The notes under the pieces are model-generated. The model saw only the letters and a program-made list of their open reading frames with translations. It did no database searches and was not told the origin of the DNA. This document shows positions 55,894-64,000 of a DNA stretch of 64,000 nucleotides, in pieces. Origin of the DNA: Blasia pusilla (Eukaryota > Marchantiophyta > Marchantiopsida > Blasiales). The stretch covers positions 42,408,001 to 42,472,000 of the forward strand of contig CM114273.1 in NCBI GenBank assembly GCA_050084515.1, read 5' to 3'. A program made the translations under genes and the position numbers. Numbering within the stretch: position 1 is the first letter of the stretch; every line of letters starts with the position of its first letter.

Positions 55894-57693
55894 ACATATT
55901 TCATGATAATGATGGATAAGTGAAATTATCCATTGTTTCTAACCTGTGATCCCAAACATATTGACTTGTTTTTGTTATTTTTAAGTGCAAAATCTCCTAT
56001 ACGCAATATTTTACTTTTCAATGCCTTAATCTTCCATATTATTCCAAATCAACACGAGAAACTAACAACAAGTTAGCCTACCTCAACATAGAAGGATTAA
56101 TCAATTTAAGCTTGAGGATATCACATATTGAGTATTATCTCCTTCAACGGTGCCTAGAATCCACTCTTAAAATATCAACATTGGACGGAATCCTTTGGAA
56201 TATCTACTCGTCAAGCATTGCAAAACTTGACTATATTCAAATTGTGTCGACTTGCATTATATGTTAATATTAATGCACTCAGTTAGGATATGGCTAATTA
56301 GAACTTAAAATTTATAATTCAATGAAATGATTATTATGTAGATTATACTACCTTTTTTTTAATCTACTTGAAGCTTCCCTTCATTCTATCTTCTTAGAGT
56401 CTCCCTTTATTTTGAGCCTAAATACTAGAGCTATCAAAATTGTAATTCTTTTTTTATGGAGAATCATGTGGACGTAGAAGTAAAAAATAAGGTAAGTTAT
56501 GAGAGATATTCTTGCGCGTTTCCTTTGTCTCGAATGTCTAAGAACTCAAGATTTTGCGGCAACTCGCAATACTACACAAACTTGGTTCCTGGAGTGCTTC
56601 CGGAAATGAGATCCTAGATAGAGTCTCAAGACCGATCTTTTTTCTTTTAGGTATTTGGGGAATTTTCTTAAATAGAAGATATATTCTTATTATGTTAATG
56701 TGTGCGCCGCGTAGAGTAGAGTGTGCTCGTACAAAATGTACCATGAATATATTCATTATGTAAAGTTATGGAAGTGAGGCAAAGACTTGAAGTCATTCAT
56801 TTTATGACAAAAGGACACCTACTTGTTCAAAGACTAACATAACAAATACCTAATGTGTAAGCCATTTACTAGTCATATAGTTGGAGAACTATCGTAGTAG
56901 TGTATACTCATATGTCCATTTTTTTCATGTCTAAGTTCCATGGGAGCTCTTGTAAAAGCACATAGATGGACTAGGACAACTTGTGTGGTTGAGGCTTATT
57001 AGATGTGGAATGATTTGTACGCTGTTCCATTTTTTCACAATTACAACATTTATGTGATTATTTTTGGGGTAATACACGAAGGATAAGAAATTTAATTTTG
57101 GAATGGAATGACTTATTTTCAAGCGATAAACTATAATGAATTCTATTACTTTTATCATTCGATGAATCCATGATGAAATTATCAAACTTTGAGTCTAATT
57201 TGAAATATGAGAAGGAACAAACTTAGTTGTGTTAAAGAATTTAGCTTGGCATGGATAAATACAAATGAATACCAATGGGAACATAGAAGCGGTGCTCTTT
57301 GTATAAATTTATGACTTTGTTTATTTAGAGATGATGATGTTGGATGTTTGATTTGTAAGAAGGAATGGTTCTAGCTTGTGAGAAATATTGTGCTATAGGA
57401 AATTTAGCTCCTTTGGAGTGTTAAACTTTAGCCATTCCTCATGGCCAATTACCCAGCATCAAGCTTCCCTTTGATTTTTCCCATTATGTTTTATAAAATA
57501 CAGCACGTGTTAGGTTTTTTTTTTTTTTTTCCAATCACTATGTACCAACATCCAAAGACACTTAAATGCTGAAAGTTTCTCCCAATAGGGCAATCGATTT
57601 TTTTTCAATTCAAATTATGAGTATTTGTGGTTTATTGGGAAACATGTTTTGATTGTAAGAGGGAGAGGATTTGAACTTATTCAAATAATTTTG

Positions 57694-57740
<47 letters not shown>

Positions 57741-60295
57741 ATGATATGCCTTATAATGAGAGTTTTTTATGGCATCATAAAAAACCATACCATGTAGAAA
57801 CCTACTTATGCAAGGAATATGAAAAAAACCTAAATATAAGAATATAAAATTTCAAAACAGAAATATGATGGAGCTTGCAATATCTTTAATGTACAATAAG
57901 AAGAGAATGAAATGAAAAGTGAATATTTATGAAAGCATGTCCCTCCTTTTAGACATTTTCCATTTTGATCTCAACATCTCCATGATAATCAAGAGAAAGT
58001 TAAAAAATGTAAACTCTTTAAAGTTTGGTTGTTAAATTAAAATCTTATGAATCCATATTTTACTTGAGAATATTTTAAAATCCTGAAATTTTATTTGATG
58101 ATATTATGGTAAATATATGTTATAGGTAGGTTTCTTCAGAAATACCTTTTAAATAGGCTCTATAGATTTGCAATTTTAAGAAGTTCACAACTAAATATTA
58201 TTTATTTTAAAATTATATATATTGGAAATAATTTTAAATCATCTATAATAAACATCATGAAGAATATACATATTGTTATCTCAATGCCCATATGAGCACT
58301 AGGTCATAAGCTCAAGGAAAGCAATGTGATAGGAATGGAGAGGGAAAGTAAGAATGGAAAACTCAGGTTACATAGGTAAAATATAGATATTTAACATGGG
58401 GAAATGGAAAATTAATTTATAATGAAGAAAGTTACACTTTAAATAAATAATTTGTAGGAGGAGACTTCTCAAGTCCATTTTTAGTTTAGATCTATGAAAA
58501 AGATTTGGGTGGAAAGTTTTGGTCAAATATTTATTGTGCATATTCAAAAAATGAGTGTGATTATTTTTAAAATTCTTTTCAGAAATAGGAGGATAGAGAT
58601 GAAAATTGTGGATACTTCTTAAAGTGTTGGATTTTAACATGGGAGATGCTAAGAAAACAATGATGTAGATTAATAGAAAAAGGAGAAATATTTAAAGAAA
58701 TTTTGGTAGTGAAAAGGAAGTTGAAAGTTTGAAAAAACATTTAAATCACAATGAATGCATAAATGTAAATTTATGTGCATGGTAACACATAAAAAACATC
58801 TCATTCTATTTGAAAAATATGCAAATAAGTTCTATAAGATTGATTTTGAAAAGACAAATTGTTAATCGACAACCATACTCTTTTGTAATTAACCATCTTC
58901 ATATTAATTTAAGAATCAGGTAATTTGAATAATTCTGTACTACTTTACATTTCCCTTGCAAGCATAGAATGTTCTTACATTGGCAGAAAATGAAGAAAAA
59001 AAAATCCAAGGGGAAAAAGGGATAGCAACACTTAAATGTGAAAAAATATAATGTGAGAATGAAAAGATATTTAACTGTTTGTTTTCATAAGAAATGTTTA
59101 GGCTAGGTGCCCGTACATCATTTTGCATATGTCAAGAGTTGACACCAATAACATATGGATTGCAACAAACTTGTGATGTAAAAAATATAAATAAATAGAA
59201 AAACTTTCCTTGAAATTTTTCTTTTAGATGTGGTAAGTATTAAGTCTTTTTTTCATTGAAATTACAATTCTTTTTTTACATTTTTAAGATAATCATTTGG
59301 TTTCTTTCATTCTCTATGATTCATTATCATTTGGATGTCATTTTATTTCTATTACTGTAATTTCTCATATCCATTCGGCATCTTCGTACTTTTTCCCATC
59401 TCATTTTATGATCATAAAAAATTCAGATGGTTTTAATGTAGCCACTATAATTTCCCCTTTTGTATATCAAACTAGAAATTTAACGAAACAAGTTTTTGAG
59501 GGCTTCATATGCAATTTTTATAGATATTTTACATCGTATAGATATATATAAACTAAAAAACTTAAAAGAATTAGATTAGTTTTGGCATGGAGAAAAGGCA
59601 TATGCTATTCTAAAGATATTTAACATTTAAAACTCTTAAGGTTGATAATAGTATATATTTCTTTAACTTACAATCATTATGAAAAAATACTTCAAAAATT
59701 ACATATATTTTAAATTTTTTTTTATAAAAATAGAATTCATCATGTAATTTTTTTTATCAATACCACAATTCTAATGCAAACATGAAATCTAAAATTTTGA
59801 TTACTTAAAACATATTTACATGCTCACTTTGGTGGATTATATAAGGAACTTGAGAATAGATAACTCATGTTCAACCCAGTTCCACGCATCGATCCTAGGT
59901 CTCCTTATGGGCAATGTAATGACCATCCTTAAGACATATTAGCATTGCTCAAAGCTCACTAGTAGGAGCTCAAAACAGGGATAAAAATCAATATCGCAAG
60001 ATATATATGACGGATAATGACTTAAGATTTGTTAGCAAGAGTGATATCCTTCTCTAACCCCCAAATATATGACAATGAGACTCACGGTAATAACCCAAGT
60101 GACTGAGTGACCAACGACAAAAAACTCATGACTTGTCGTTTCCACCCAATGGCAATAGCTATGACTTATATTTACAAGACCATACACTTAGTGCTAGGGT
60201 CAAGCTTTAGAGACAGATCTTGTGGCAGGCCGCTCAAGTCGTGAAGACCAAAGTTTTTGAATGGATAATGCAAGAACACATTTTAATATAAAAAA
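55894..60295. other. AT-rich intergenic with (AT)n tract
   Basis: No gene recognised. A 42-bp uninterrupted (AT)n lies at 57697-57738. At 59103 CTAGGTGCCCGTACATC resembles an inverted Helitron 3' end, without a partner. Confidence 0.4.
57697..57738. repeat. (AT)n microsatellite
   Basis: Twenty-one uninterrupted AT units in AT-rich flanks. Confidence 0.95.
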
Positions 60296-60512
60296 CTAGT
60301 AAGGTGCCCTTGCCATACACGGGAAATAAAAAAATGGTTGAAGAGTTAGTGTATAGCTCGTGAAGGGAAGAGATTCATGATGTTGCACACAAATTCAAGT
60401 TTTTTTTCTTGCTGCTCCTAGCATGTGAAACATTTTCTTGATGCTCCGTTGTCACGTGTCAAACATAGAGGTATTTGCAAATCAAGAAGGCACTCTCCCA
60501 TAATAATATAGA
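60296..60512 (-). mobile_element. 217-bp non-autonomous Helitron-like element
   Basis: Minus strand: A|TCTATATTATTATGGGAGAGTG at 60512, a body without coding capacity, then a hairpin-like CCCGTGTATGGCAAGGG, CACCTTA and CTAG|T at 60296. Both termini and the A/T target agree with Helitrons. Confidence 0.6.
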
Positions 60513-61240
60513 TGTACATACAACTCAAATTTCCAACTAGCAACCTCTCGACAACGGTGAAATTTCCTACGCTTGAAATTTTTGAGGGCGAGAAGTTCCA
60601 CGATACTTGTAGCTTGTGAAGATACCATAGGATTTGGCTCTTAGGGTTTAGGCTTTGAATGATCCTATTAGAATGTTTCATTAATTATCCAAGAGTGTTT
60701 TCCTTCCTTTCTATATTTTCCATCATATGTAATTTGTACACACAAAAATTTATGTTATTATTGGAGAATGCAATTTCATTTTGTAGGTTCATCTCTTTTT
60801 GAAAATTTACATTTAAATAAATATTTTTTAATAATATAATTATTAAAAATTAGTTAAAAATAATATCAAAAAATTAATTTTGTGAAGGATAAACTGGATT
60901 TTCAATTAATTTTAATCTAACAAACTATATTTGGTGAAACAAAGGTCATCTTAAAAGAAATCTCAGCTTGGACTTAAATAAATTCTAGTCACGAACCCCC
61001 AACATTGGCCGAACCCGTATCGACTCAACATGATAAGTTTGTTCGTAAATTTGGTACATGAAACGATTATTTCTCAGACCTCTGGGAGGCCGGTCTTAGA
61101 CGCCTCTTGGAAAACTTAATTAAGTAAGGACCGGATCTAGGACCTTAAAGCACGTCGTATCTTCCTCGGAACTTAGGACACCAAACGAACTCTTTTCCTT
61201 CATTCCAAGGAGTCTTAAGGAGGGGGTGGGGTGTAAGGCC
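60513..61240. other. Intergenic, nothing recognised
   Basis: AT-rich to about 60990, then approaching the GC-rich region upstream of the ROP gene. No feature recognised. Confidence 0.4.

Positions 61241-64000
<2,760 letters not shown>

Overview
This window is from a plant nuclear genome. It holds one recognisable host gene, the 5' part of a ROP/RAC small GTPase at the right edge (63208-64000, + strand, conserved plant intron positions). Almost everything else is transposable-element sequence and AT-rich intergenic DNA. Helitron ends, Copia and other LTR elements and a Mutator-like family fit a land plant. A LINE with a restriction-like endonuclease and a retroelement with a DNMT3-like methyltransferase lean towards a non-seed lineage, but the species cannot be named from this sequence.

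1-29400: a nest of one unusual element family. The key unit is a nearly complete element at 11158-23081, flanked by an imperfect 9-bp (perfect 8-bp) target duplication. Two broken genes diverge from a central promoter region. The + gene is a Mutator-like transposase with a WRKY/GCM1-type zinc finger, a transposase core and a C-terminal SWIM finger. The - gene is a multi-exon gene for a coiled-coil / ParB-like / beta-order DNA methyltransferase-like protein. Introns and the intergenic region are packed with about 26-27-bp palindromic dyads (GCAACCCGTCGGA/TCCGACGGGTTGC). This unit split an older family member: its 5' part lies at 10450-11157 and the rest at 23082-27071. That member sits in the methyltransferase gene of a still older copy (27072 on). 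Other copies (1-6683 and 6684-8983) are nested the same way, and a truncated Copia element (2108-5733) sits in the leftmost one.

29400-34020: decayed LTR-retrotransposon sequence. A DNMT3-like cytosine methyltransferase pseudogene (30436-31190) is followed by gag and zinc-knuckle remnants. Two unrelated element families here therefore carry DNA-methyltransferase-like genes of different chemistry.

34020-61240: mainly AT-rich intergenic DNA. It holds a probable Helitron carrying an HSP70 fragment, a 191-bp tandem duplication, short Helitrons, several perfect palindromes, microsatellites and a degenerate non-LTR retrotransposon with an RLE-type C-terminus (about 51430-54840).

61240-64000: GC-rich upstream/5' leader region with an AG tract, then the ROP gene. 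No element gene in the window is fully intact. All functional statements about elements are read from family motifs in damaged copies.
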